NCBI RefSeq assembly: GCF_010723575.1
Contig: NZ_BLKZ01000001.1
Coordinates: 3,286,001 to 3,350,000 of the forward strand
Origin: Mycobacterium bourgelatii
GTDB taxonomy: Bacteria; Actinomycetota; Actinomycetes; Mycobacteriales; Mycobacteriaceae
DNA: 64,000 nucleotides
Reading direction: 5' to 3'
The stretch's first letter is position 1; each line of letters opens with the position of its first letter. The notes beneath the pieces were generated by a model. That model worked only from the letters and a program-made list of their open reading frames with translations, did no database searches and had not been told where the DNA came from. This document shows, piece after piece, positions 45,339 through 53,966 of this stretch. The translations under genes were made by a program, and so were the position numbers.

Positions 45339-46158
45339 CATCCGCGGCTCGCTGGTCCGGGAGATCATCGGTCGAGTATCCCTATGCGTCGCTTGGTCGG
45401 CGGCGGTTGTCGCCTTTCACAGGTATGTCGCCCCGGTCGGCATGCCGTTCCAGTTGCACACCTTGATGGGCCTCGCTCTCGGTCTCCTTCTGGTGTTCCG
45501 CACCAACTCCAGCTATGACCGTTTCTGGGAGGGCCGCAAACTGTGGGGAGGGATCGTGAATGAAACACGGAACCTCGTCCGGAGCGCCACCGTGTACATG
45601 AGGGAGGATCCGGCGCTGGTCGCCCGACTCACCCGGTGGACAGCCGTCTTTCCGTGGACGGCCGTGCACAGCCTGCGCGGAACCAAAGGCCTCGGGCCAC
45701 AAATCGCTGAACTTCCGCCCGATGAGGCGCAGGAGGCTGTCGACGCCGAACATCCCGCTCTCGCTGTGGCCGGCAAGATGTCCGACTGCCTCCGGGAGGC
45801 GCGCGATCGCGGGCTGATCTCCGACATGATTCTCACGTCGATGGACCAGAACATTCAGCTCCTGATCGACTACCTCGGCGGCTGCGAACGAATTCGCAAG
45901 ACACCCATGCCTTTCGCCTACGCCGTTCACCTGCGCCGGGCGCTGGTGCTCTACTGCTTCACCCTCCCGTTCGCCATGGTCGAGACCTTCGGCTGGACGA
46001 CCATCGTCGACGTCCTTTTCATCGCTTACACGTTCTTCGGCATCGAGGAAATCGGCGTCGAGATCGAAAGCCCCTTCGGGCATGACGCGAACGACATCCC
46101 CATCGAGCACATCTCCGAAACGATCCACAAGAACGTCTACGCCCAGGCGGGGATTTAG
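45295..46158 (+). CDS. Bestrophin-family ion channel-like protein
   Basis: A 287-residue membrane protein of the bestrophin/UPF0187 family, anion or cation channels in characterised members. LGLLLVFRTNSSYDRFWEGRKLWGG is the signature region and EEIGVEIESPFGHDANDIPIE the C-terminal one. Four main membrane segments are visible. The ATG at 45295 gives MIQYDAHKW, the usual short N-terminus; the ribosome site is weak. A 63-bp repeat begins at its stop codon. Confidence 0.88.
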   Translation: MIQYDAHKWLDHFFDIRGSLVREIIGRVSLCVAWSAAVVAFHRYVAPVGMPFQLHTLMGLALGLLLVFRTNSSYDRFWEGRKLWGGIVNETRNLVRSATVYMREDPALVARLTRWTAVFPWTAVHSLRGTKGLGPQIAELPPDEAQEAVDAEHPALAVAGKMSDCLREARDRGLISDMILTSMDQNIQLLIDYLGGCERIRKTPMPFAYAVHLRRALVLYCFTLPFAMVETFGWTTIVDVLFIAYTFFGIEEIGVEIESPFGHDANDIPIEHISETIHKNVYAQAGI

Positions 46159-46218
46159 GCGCGGGGCACCGCGACCGTGCCTCTGCGAATCACACTGTCA
46201 GACAACGCAAGTCCCTCC
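46156..46218 (+). repeat. 63-bp direct repeat, left copy (possible attachment site)
   Basis: This copy begins with the bestrophin stop codon and ends in the 19-bp core AGACAACGCAAGTCCCTCC. It matches 54067-54129 at about 52 of 63 positions in the same orientation. With an integrase gene beside the other copy, the pair looks like the edges of an integrated element. Confidence 0.6.
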
Positions 46219-46245
46219 GGCTGAATCGCTCACAGCTAGAAGAGG

Positions 46246-46467
46246 TCATGAAGGCTTGCCTTTGGCGGGGCGGTCGATCTCGGCCAGGTGGTGCAGGACT
46301 CGTTCATTGAGGGCGGCAAGCACGTCGAGCTCGGCCGGGGTAAAGAGGTCAATGAAGTTCCGACGGACGTCCTCCACGTGGCCGGGCGCCGCCATTTCGA
46401 TGGCGGCGCGGCCGAGGTAACCATCTGGTGGCGCCCATTGCCGACCGGCGTCCAGATGCAGAGCCAT
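46246..46467 (-). pseudogene. MarR-family regulator, C-terminal fragment
   Basis: A 73-residue frame whose end, HVEDVRRNFIDLFTPAELDV followed by LAALNERVLHHLAE, is the dimerisation tail of MarR regulators. The winged-helix part that should precede it is missing. It lies just inside the left 63-bp repeat, so insertion of the element may have removed the rest. Confidence 0.6.
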
Positions 46468-46641
46468 CTCGCTCGTCTCCTCGGCATGCAGTCCTGGAAA
46501 CTGCTCACCGACGGGGAAATTCGCGCATGGAACTAGCAGCTATGAATCGCTGACCTCAAGGCTTTGGCCAAATTATCTAGCAGCGCCAGGCGGACGATCC
46601 GCAATCGAACCTGATGTCTACATTTCGTCTACACAGGGCTC

Positions 46642-46874
46642 ATGGCAGCAGAAACCACAACTGTCCGAGTCCGCCGTCGAGATTCTGAGCGGCTCCAGTC
46701 GCTGGCCAAGCTCGTCAAACCGCCGTCGTCGACGTCGTGCATGCAGCCATCGACGCCTTGGAACGGCAGGAGTTCCTACGGGGACTCAACGGGGATTACC
46801 AGCGCCTGCGTAACAACCCCGAACTGTGGGAGCAGTACGTGGCCGAGCGTCGCGAGTGGGACGCTCCGGCTTGA
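46642..46874 (+). pseudogene. mazE: MazE-type antitoxin with a one-base deletion
   Basis: The first 26 codons (MAAETTTVRVRRRDSERLQS and LAKLVK) are in frame 1. After the AAA at 46718-46720 the sensible sequence TAVVDVVHAAIDALERQEFL, ending REWDAPA, is in the next frame and stops at 46872-46874, overlapping the toxin start. One extra A would restore a 77-residue antitoxin. If the deletion is real, the toxin would lack its antitoxin. Confidence 0.72.
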
Positions 46875-47206
46875 TCTGGCGGGGGGAGGTCTACCACGTC
46901 GATCTCGGCCAGCCGATCGGCCACGAGCCGGCCTTTCGACGCCCGGCGGTAGCGGTGTCGGTCGATATTCTCAACAACGGACCGGGCGGGCTGGTAGTTG
47001 TCGTCCCGATCACGACCGCCAGCTACGGGCTGCGAAGCCATGTCGAGCTTGAGCCAGCGGACAGCGGATTAGACCGCACTTCCTATGCTCGCTGCGACCA
47101 ACTACGAGTGGTCTCCGTCGAACGACTGTCATCTCGCCAGGGATTGATCGGCCCAGACCAGATGCGGGCCATTGACCAAGCGCTGCGCTTTGTGCTCGAC
47201 CTGTGA
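46871..47206 (+). CDS. mazF: MazF/PemK-type endoribonuclease toxin
   Basis: A 111-residue toxin. WRGEVYHVDLGQPIGHEPAF and RRPAVAVSVDILNN are the conserved MazF beginning, VVVVPITTASYGLRSHVEL the core, and CDQLRVVSVERLSSRQGLI the C-terminal part. MazF enzymes cut mRNA at short sequence motifs. The TTG at 46871 overlaps the antitoxin stop (TTGA), so translation is coupled. The frame is open from 46826, but without family sequence there. Confidence 0.87.
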   Translation: MIWRGEVYHVDLGQPIGHEPAFRRPAVAVSVDILNNGPGGLVVVVPITTASYGLRSHVELEPADSGLDRTSYARCDQLRVVSVERLSSRQGLIGPDQMRAIDQALRFVLDL

Positions 47207-47499
47207 TGCCGAGCCGCCCGCTGGTGCAGCCTCAAGGTGGGCGATCGACTACCACTGATGGTTTCGCCGAGTTGAACCCACGCAACGGGTGAGAGGCATT
47301 CGCACGGCCCGTGATTCATCAGATGAACATGACATACTCCATTGGATATCGGTGATATCAAGATTTGTCGAATTCCCACGCTTAAGACTCCTAGCTCGCT
47401 CATGGCGGTTGCCGCATTGCATCGAAGAGATCGGGCCTCGCGTGAGCGCTTACAACCAATCTGATCAGCGCCCTTATCACTGCAATCCAACGGTCCTAA
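47207..47499. other. Intergenic region between mazF and the STAND NTPase gene
   Basis: About 290 bp between convergent genes, with no gene and no clear hairpin. It is visibly more AT-rich than the core genome. Confidence 0.45.
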
Positions 47500-50277
47500 C
47501 TAGCCAGGTGGAGTGCTGCCTGCAGCTAGGCCGCCGAGCTCGTTGTATCGCTCGAGTACGCGCTCCAACGCGGGCTGGAGCCGATCTCGGTCTCCGGGCA
47601 GGGCGGGGTTCACACGGTGGAGCTCCCGGCCAACCTTCTTCAGGGCTTCGTGTAGCGACAGGAGTAGGTAATTGGCGTGCACGGTGGTGGACACGAGAGC
47701 GTCAATGGCGGCGAGTGCATCGTCGATTGCGCCGGTGTGAAGCTGGCAGATGATGACCAGGGCGTCGAGAAGCACGCCGTTTTCGACCGAGCTGTTGGCG
47801 TCGCGCCACTGGACTGCATAGTGAAGGAGCTCATCAAACTGCCCAGCCTCGTAAAGGCGATTCGTGAGATTGTTCTGTATGGCACCTCCCTGGTTCGGCG
47901 AGGGGTCACGGTTCGCAATGTCGGCGAGTTCTGTTCGCGCATCAAATAACAACGGCGAATTTCGGTGTAGGTCAGTTCGATTGAGATAGCTAAAGGTCTC
48001 GGCGGCGATCGTGTAGCCGACCCTGCGTTTTGACTCGTCGGCGTTGGCTTCAGCCTCCCGAACCGCCACCAAGAGTGGATCCACGAGAGTGGCAACTGCT
48101 TCCGGAGCTGCCTCGCCGATGGATAGATCACCGATCATGTTGCTCAGGATCTTTGCTCGGATGAGTCGCGCATATTGTTCGTGTAGCCATGGTGCTAGGT
48201 CTTGTGTCGCAGCGTGACCGAGCTCCAGTGCCTCCTGCAGCCGACCTCGGCTCGCGGCGCATGTGCTGAGTTCGCCGCGCAGCAGCGCCTTCGCATAGGT
48301 GTAAACACGATGATTCTGCGTTGAAAGCGATGACATCGGCTCGTTCTCCACGATGAGCGTCAGTAGCGCACTGGCGTGGAGCCGAAGCTGTTCGACTGCG
48401 AAGAATTCAGCCTGGTCCCGCAACTGTCCGAGCCAGCCAACAAGGAAGTACATGAAGACGGTGCACTGTGACTCTAGATATCCAGGGGGTACGGCGGCCA
48501 AGTATGACCGGCGCAGGATCTCGTGGACGAGCGGATGGACAGCAACCGTCTCACTGACGGGAGTGCGGTTACCTTCGCCATCGTTCACTACTCGTTCAGC
48601 GATGGACTGCGTGCGCAACGCAGACAGGACTCCACGCCGGACAGTTCGATCTACTTCGCTTGGTACCGGAAGGTTGGCGAGGTTGACTTGGACGGATTCC
48701 GCTGTTGCCTGCAGAATGAAGTTGAGCGGCAATAGTTCTGGTGCGAGCAAGCAGCCGATCTCGACGACGGCTCGTGCCGACAGCCCGTACAATTCTCCGG
48801 TCCGGGTGCCCTTTGCAAGGCTGCGGGAGGCATGTTGGATCGCCGCGAACGCAGTCGTAGGAAACCCTGGCGGTATTGACGCATCGTCGGCGAGCGCGTC
48901 CAAATCGCTGAAGTACTGCAAAGCTAACTCGTCGAGTTGCCCCTCCGTGTTCCTGAAGTAGATCGCGGACATGCTTACAGCCAGGGGCACCAGACCTAGA
49001 CGAACAACAATATCTCGGATTGAGTCGCGGGTAGCGTCAAGCTCGGCAGACGCGATATCGGCATATGTTGCGAAGCAGTCGATGGCTTCATCTTCAGTGA
49101 GCTCACCTACTTCGATGATTGGTGTGCTCGGCCACCAGTTGAGGCTGTTGTTGGATGTGACGATGATCGAGCCGTAACCCCGCGACGGGATGTATTCCTC
49201 AATGTCGCTTCGGTTTTGGAGTCCGTCAAAGACGAGCAACCAGGGGCCGGCCTGGCGACCGAGGATACCAGCGAACACCGGGCCGACCGCCGCGCCGGTT
49301 GGGACGGTCTCGTTGAGTTGCTCAACAAGGTTGCGGATCTGCGGTTCTATGAAATCGACGTCGCGGCAGTCGATCCAACATATAAACGCATATGTGATGG
49401 CTTCGATATGGCAATAGTCTGATGCAAGAACGGTTTTCCCGTTTCCCGTACGGCCTGTTAGCACCACACGGGAGGGAGCCGACGCGTTCTTTGTAAGGTG
49501 GAGTTGGTTTTGAAGCACATCGAGGTAGCTCAGCCTGGGAACGGTCGAGAGATAATTGGGGATGTTGGTGATTGGTAAGCCCCAATCAAATCCGCCGGCG
49601 ACTTGCGCGATGGTCGCGTCAGGCATGACGAGCTTGTCGAGGAGATCGAGGGCCGAGATTCTGTTCGGTTCTGTCCCCGCCGCGGCGCTGAAGATGTAGT
49701 CGACAAGGATCGACACCAGCAGCTGGCATGTCACGGCGCCCGGCGAGCGTCCTCGCTCTACGCGGAAACCTCTGACCAGCTCCGCGATTGAGTCGAACAA
49801 TTCGGCGGTACTTCGCGCGTCGCAGATAATGCGCGGTTCCGCCTCTCCTGCGGGAGCCTGCGGGCCCGATGGCCAGGCGTACTGCGTTCGACTTGCGTAG
49901 GTCGTTTGTGCGACCGCCGCGTCGGCTAAGGCGGGTGACAACGGCTTGTTCGTTAGCAGAATTCTTTGTTCTGCTGGGTGGTTGACAAGTCGGTCGAAGA
50001 CTTCGCGCGCTGCGGCGGGCTGTAGCGGGTGGTCCTCGGGCTCAGAGGACGATTTCACTTGCACGTTGTGCGATGGCTCATCGTCGATCTCGATGGCGAA
50101 GTCGACTACGTCATCGTCTTTGCCGTCGTCTTTCTTGTGCAGTGGCTCGATAACTAGGTCTGCATGCGGTATGAGGGCGAGGTCCTTCCGAAGGAACGCC
50201 AAGACATATTCGGCTGTTACTAGGTACTGGTATCTGAGACCGAAGGCTGCGATTCCGCCGCCGCCCAATGCCACCAT
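47500..50277 (-). CDS. Predicted nuclease-STAND NTPase, antiphage-like
   Basis: A 925-residue protein with three parts. Residues 1-115 look like a Cap4/DUF4297-type PD-(D/E)xK nuclease: AAFGLRYQYLVTAEYVL, then Asp59 in VVDFAIEID and Gln73-x-Lys75 in NVQVKSS. Residues 265-440 are an NB-ARC/STAND ATPase with Walker A GRTGNGKT (275-282), Walker B WLLVFD (346-351) and the GLVPLA motif (428-433). The rest is helical and repeat-like, as in TPR sensors. This layout fits Avs-type antiphage NTPases, where phage protein binding switches on a nuclease; that function is inference. ATG at 50277 follows GGGGACAAA. It converges on mazEF inside a possible island. Confidence 0.82.
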   Translation of the reverse strand: MVALGGGGIAAFGLRYQYLVTAEYVLAFLRKDLALIPHADLVIEPLHKKDDGKDDDVVDFAIEIDDEPSHNVQVKSSSEPEDHPLQPAAAREVFDRLVNHPAEQRILLTNKPLSPALADAAVAQTTYASRTQYAWPSGPQAPAGEAEPRIICDARSTAELFDSIAELVRGFRVERGRSPGAVTCQLLVSILVDYIFSAAAGTEPNRISALDLLDKLVMPDATIAQVAGGFDWGLPITNIPNYLSTVPRLSYLDVLQNQLHLTKNASAPSRVVLTGRTGNGKTVLASDYCHIEAITYAFICWIDCRDVDFIEPQIRNLVEQLNETVPTGAAVGPVFAGILGRQAGPWLLVFDGLQNRSDIEEYIPSRGYGSIIVTSNNSLNWWPSTPIIEVGELTEDEAIDCFATYADIASAELDATRDSIRDIVVRLGLVPLAVSMSAIYFRNTEGQLDELALQYFSDLDALADDASIPPGFPTTAFAAIQHASRSLAKGTRTGELYGLSARAVVEIGCLLAPELLPLNFILQATAESVQVNLANLPVPSEVDRTVRRGVLSALRTQSIAERVVNDGEGNRTPVSETVAVHPLVHEILRRSYLAAVPPGYLESQCTVFMYFLVGWLGQLRDQAEFFAVEQLRLHASALLTLIVENEPMSSLSTQNHRVYTYAKALLRGELSTCAASRGRLQEALELGHAATQDLAPWLHEQYARLIRAKILSNMIGDLSIGEAAPEAVATLVDPLLVAVREAEANADESKRRVGYTIAAETFSYLNRTDLHRNSPLLFDARTELADIANRDPSPNQGGAIQNNLTNRLYEAGQFDELLHYAVQWRDANSSVENGVLLDALVIICQLHTGAIDDALAAIDALVSTTVHANYLLLSLHEALKKVGRELHRVNPALPGDRDRLQPALERVLERYNELGGLAAGSTPPG

Positions 50278-50337
50278 TTTGTCCCCGTCGTTATCAGTTA
50301 TCTAGCGCCAAATTATCTACCGGTGGCCATTTCACAG

Positions 50338-50362
50338 GTGACACCTATCCGTGCAGCAGACC
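50338..50362 (-). repeat. Isolated IS3 end sequence
   Basis: These 25 bases match the terminal repeat of the IS at 34468 at 23 positions, including GGGTCTGCTGCACG on the minus strand. No transposase lies beside it. It coincides with the last codons of the zinc-ribbon gene, which therefore may end inside IS remnant sequence. Confidence 0.65.
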
Positions 50363-51190
50363 CTGCTGGAGGTCGTTGATGGTGGTGTTGTGCTCGTCAA
50401 GCAGCCAACGTAGGAACTTGCCGGCTTCGGTGATTTCTTGTTTGGCGCACCTGGTGGCGTTGTCCATATTGCGTGTGGGGTCGATGTTTTCGCGTAAGCG
50501 GCGCAGGTGGTGCCATCGTGCGAATTGTTCGATGGGTGTGTGGATGGTCGGTGTGGGTTCGAGCGTTTCGAGTCGGTGGTCGAGCCAGGTTTCGAAGCGG
50601 GCCAGGCGTAGGTCTCCGCGGCTGGGCATCATGCGGTGCTCGACCAGCATTTCGCGTAGATGCTCGAGGCTGCGTGAGGGTGGCAGCGCGTCGAAGGCGT
50701 CGTGGGTGAGTTGCAGTTCTCGTGCGCCGATCTTGTTCAGTAGGCCGGCGGTGACGGGATGGCGCATCCAGGTCATGATGCTTTCGGGACGGGGAACCGC
50801 TGCCAGCTCGTTGATGAGCCGTTTGATGCGCATGTCGGGCGGTGCGTGTGGTTTGAGTATCTGCTCGAGATCATGGCTGACCACGCAGCGGGCGCAGTGG
50901 CCAGCTCTGATGCGTTCGGCTTCAAGTCCGCAGTTGTCGCAATTCAGGTTGGTGGTGATGCCGGCGCAGTCGCGGCAGATGTGTTGCCCCGTGGGAGAGC
51001 GTCCGGGTAGCAGTCGGTCGGCGCCACAGAACGCGCACAGGCCGTAGTTGCGTGCTGCTGCGGTGAAGCACGGGCCGCAGATCGGTCCGTCTGGCCAGTG
51101 CGTCCGGATCTTTGGGACCAGGTTGTGGCATCGGCCGCATTCCCGGGTGCCCGTGCTGCGGGGACGGCCGCGTCTGCGCGGTTCAGTCAT
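50345..51190 (-). CDS. Zinc-ribbon protein of an integrase module, probably 3'-truncated
   Basis: A 281-residue protein. Residues 15-110 hold repeated Cys pairs (ECGRC, CGPC, CAFCGAD, CRDC, CDNCG, CARC), several zinc ribbons. The rest is helical with many Arg/Trp. It is the third gene of an integrase / XRE / zinc-ribbon trio; the start overlaps the XRE stop by 8 nt. The last residues (GLLHG) are read from an IS-end sequence, so the true C-terminus may have been lost. It may help the recombinase bind DNA, by context only. Confidence 0.72.
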   Translation of the reverse strand: MTEPRRRGRPRSTGTRECGRCHNLVPKIRTHWPDGPICGPCFTAAARNYGLCAFCGADRLLPGRSPTGQHICRDCAGITTNLNCDNCGLEAERIRAGHCARCVVSHDLEQILKPHAPPDMRIKRLINELAAVPRPESIMTWMRHPVTAGLLNKIGARELQLTHDAFDALPPSRSLEHLREMLVEHRMMPSRGDLRLARFETWLDHRLETLEPTPTIHTPIEQFARWHHLRRLRENIDPTRNMDNATRCAKQEITEAGKFLRWLLDEHNTTINDLQQGLLHG

Positions 51191-51521
51191 CGTCAGAGAT
51201 GATCCGGGCCTTCACTGGTCGGTAGGCGTTGAGAAGGGGGACATCGGCGGCCGAGTTCACTGCCTTGGTACGCGACTGGCGAGCGTCGGCGGCGGTGTAG
51301 GTGATCAGATCACCGGCTTCGATGCCGAAGATGTCACACAGGGCGACAAGGACTTTGAACGCGATGCGTTCGGGTTCTTGTCCCACGATGCGGTAAATCT
51401 GCGATTCCGATAGCGTGATGCCTCGTTCGCGCAGGGGCACGACCAAATCGCGACTGTTCTTCATGCCGGCTCGGGCCATGAACTCCCGCACTCGCCAGTG
51501 GTATTGAATTTCGCGTTTCAT
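51183..51521 (-). CDS. XRE-family helix-turn-helix regulator
   Basis: A 112-residue protein. VREFMARAGMKNSRDLVVPL, then ITLSESQIYRIVGQEPERIA and KVLVALCDIFGIEAGDLITY are the Cro/CI-type helices. The ATG overlaps the integrase stop by 4 nt and the gene overlaps the zinc-ribbon start, so all three genes form one operon. It may set integrase expression. Confidence 0.85.
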   Translation of the reverse strand: MKREIQYHWRVREFMARAGMKNSRDLVVPLRERGITLSESQIYRIVGQEPERIAFKVLVALCDIFGIEAGDLITYTAADARQSRTKAVNSAADVPLLNAYRPVKARIISDDD

Positions 51522-52079
51522 CGCGACTCCTTGGGTGTCGGCCCGCTCAAGCGGGCATTACTGCGTGCCAGGGTTGCACTCAGGACGCGTTCGAGTTCGC
51601 GGGCTCGGTAGTCCGGTGCGGCCAGTGTGTAAATGGAAGTGGTCGAGGCATGCTCGTGGCCAAGCTGCAGCTGCACGAAGCTGACGTCGTAGTTGTACTC
51701 GACTTGAAGATTGGTGGCATAGGCACGGCGGAAGGAATGCAGATCCAGCCCGGGTGGGAAGCCCAGTTCGTCGACGAAGTCACGCATCCGCTGCCAGAGG
51801 TTGCGTTCAGGAACCAACCCGCCCTTCTCGGTGGGAAATAGGTCATTGATGGGCGTGCCGTAGCGGGGAAGTCCGCGCTCAGCCCAATCCGCGAGAGCTT
51901 CAGCAGCCCAGTCGAACACGGTCATCACGGTGCGCTGTTTGGCCGGCGACCCGCGCATGGCCTTGCCGTGGCGCACCCGCACAAGACCCCACTCGCCGAA
52001 GAACGGAGCCCGGGCGTTACGCGAGAAGTCGACCAGCTGAAGGTGCCGGACTGGGGTTCCCCCGAAAAAGTAGACACGG

Positions 52080-52968
52080 TTAGCTTGCTTCCGTGGTGGC
52101 ACGCAGCGTGCGTTCATAGTCGATAGGTGAGCGCATTCCAAGTGCTGAGTGCCTTCGATCATTATTGTAGAAAATCATCCAATTGTCAACTGCTGCAACA
52201 AGTTCCGCTTTCGTCGCGAAGGCGTGCCGGTAGTAGCACTCGTGCTTGAAGCTCGACCACAGCGATTCAGCGCCGGCGTTATCCCAACAAATCCCGGTCG
52301 CGCCCATCGAGCGCCGAAGCCCGTGAGCGGCGCAGGCCAGCGCCATGTCGTGGGCGGTGTACTGAGTACCGCGATCCGAATGCAATATGACCCCCTGGCA
52401 GCGGTGAGCGCGCACGAACGCGGCCCGCTCGACGGCCAGTGTGACCAGCTCGGTGCGCATGTGGTCATCAACGGCCCAGCCCAGCGCGCCGCGAGTGTTC
52501 GTCACGGATGGCGCATAAAAACATGTCACCGTCTCCGCAGCACAGGTAAGTGATGTCGGAGGACCACACCGCGTCGATACGGCCCTGGTCAAAGCAGCGC
52601 CCGACCAGATCCGGGGGAAACGAGGCTGCCGGGTCGACCTGGGTGGTGGTCTTAAAGGTGCGCGGACTGATCCCCTCAATGCCCAACTCGGCCATGATCT
52701 TGGCGACCGTGTTCTCCGAAACTCGTTCACCCTCGGCGTGCAGGTCGGCGGTGATGCGCGGTGACCCATAGGTGCCCCGTGAGGCGCGGTGATGGGCAAG
52801 GATCTTGACCTCCAGGTCACGGCGGCGCTGCACCCGAGGTGTGGGCTCAGCAGCGGTGCAGGTATGGGCATGCTTGTAGTAGCCCGCCCTGGATACCCCG
52901 AGCAGCTCGGCCATGCGTGTCACGTCGTAGCCGGCGCACTCTGCAGCGATGAGCTCAAACCGGCTCAC
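52080..52968 (-). pseudogene. IS3-family transposase OrfB with frameshift
   Basis: The N-terminal part starts at 52968 (MSRFELIAAECAGYDVTRMA) and includes the first catalytic Asp in VWSSDITYL, but the frame breaks after AIRDEHSRR near 52490. The rest (LGWAVDDHMRTELV, LHSDRGTQYTAHDMAL, GAESLWSSFKHE) continues in the next frame to 52080. About one base gained or two lost would explain it. The start overlaps the orfA stop by 4 nt. Confidence 0.82.
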
Positions 52969-53288
52969 CTTCGATGCTGTGCTGCAAAGTACGCCGAGGC
53001 TTTTTCCAGGAAAGCGATGTCCTTCGCCTGCTCGGCCACCCGCGCGCGCAGTGCCACCAACTCCGCGCGCTCATCGACCGAAAGCCCTTCACCACCACCA
53101 GGGTCCGGCCGACCGCCAGCTGCGGCCGCGGCCATCCGTCGCCGTTCATCTCGCACCCACTTATGCAGCAGGTTCTCATTGAGATCCAGCTCGCGGGCAA
53201 CCTCGCTAACACGCCGATTCCCATCAATGACACGATGCGCCGCCTCAACCCTGTACTCAGGAGAAAACGACCGCCGAGATCGTGGCAT
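52965..53288 (-). CDS. IS3-family transposase OrfA
   Basis: A 107-residue protein starting MPRSRRSFSPEYRVEAAHRV with the helix-turn-helix RRVSEVARELDLNENLLHKW, then a Gly/Ala linker and a leucine-zipper-like end (ELVALRARVAEQAKDIAFLE). The ATG at 53288 lies at the family-typical place; an in-frame GTG is open at 53312. It is intact, unlike its OrfB partner. Confidence 0.87.
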   Translation of the reverse strand: MPRSRRSFSPEYRVEAAHRVIDGNRRVSEVARELDLNENLLHKWVRDERRRMAAAAAGGRPDPGGGEGLSVDERAELVALRARVAEQAKDIAFLEKASAYFAAQHRR

Positions 53289-53966
53289 ACGAACATCCTT
53301 CCAGGGGACCACCGTCCCGCTATCTCAGATGTCCACCAATCCTGGGGAACCTCAGACCTCGTTGCGGCGCAAGCCCCATCCGTAGAGGGTCTTGAAGGCG
53401 ACCGCGTCTCGCCACGCCGCCAAAGCGCCTTTTCGTCCAGCATTGAGGATCCGCTCGGGCTCCAGGTCGGCCAGGTCGAAGAACTGTTGCAGCTCGGTAG
53501 GAGTGAAGGGCCGCTTCAGCGGCCGCGCGTCGTCAGCCTGAACGTGACGCGCCCTATTGAACTCGGTAATGACCTGAGAAAACACCGTTCCGAACAATCG
53601 CCCGCAGTGCTCATTCCAGTCGTAAGCCGGATCAGTGGCGTAATCGAGGAACAGCTTCACATCGGTCTGGTAGGCGCGCACCGTCGTATGGGCGAGGTTA
53701 CGAACACCGCGCAGGTGGCCGAAGAAATCATCGGCATCGGCCGCAGTCCACTGCCACGGATACGAGCCCACGAAGTCGCCCATCCGCAACACCGACGCCA
53801 CCCGGCGCCGCGCCGTGTCAGGCGAGAAGTTCTGCGCCAGCTGTGCCCGCCGCCAACCCGTCAGAACGTCACCAAGAAACGCATCCGGATCCGGGCCAGC
53901 CACACCGGCCGGCAGATACACCAACTGGCCCATCGTCGCGTCCACCCGACCTCCTCAACGACTGCA

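Larger units (their letters stand above)
52052..53354 (-). mobile_element. IS3-family insertion sequence, 1303 bp
   Basis: The ends read TGGGGTTCCCC at the left and, in complement, TGAGGTTCCCC at the right, with further shared GT-GACA about 12 bp inside. The trinucleotide GAC flanks it at 52049-52051 and 53355-53357. It carries orfA and a broken orfB, on the same strand as the integrase it interrupts. Confidence 0.9.
51518..53945 (-). pseudogene. Tyrosine recombinase split by an IS3 element
   Basis: The N-terminal part (53945-53355, 197 residues) has the SAM-like core-binding domain and ends at GLRRNEV with the first catalytic Arg. The C-terminal part (52048-51518, 176 residues) resumes RHLQLVDFSRNA and carries Lys in RHGKAMRGSPAKQRTV, HSFRR, GHEHAST and the Tyr in SIYTLAA. 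Without the IS and one GAC copy the protein is an unbroken 373-residue integrase. In the present state it should be inactive. It heads the trio with the XRE and zinc-ribbon genes. Confidence 0.88.

Noticed and set aside
46567..50319. 13-bp direct repeat GCCAAATTATCTA at 46567-46579 and 50307-50319 around mazEF and the STAND gene
   Set aside because: Matches of this length are expected by chance many times in 64 kb. The position is suggestive but not enough to define element ends.
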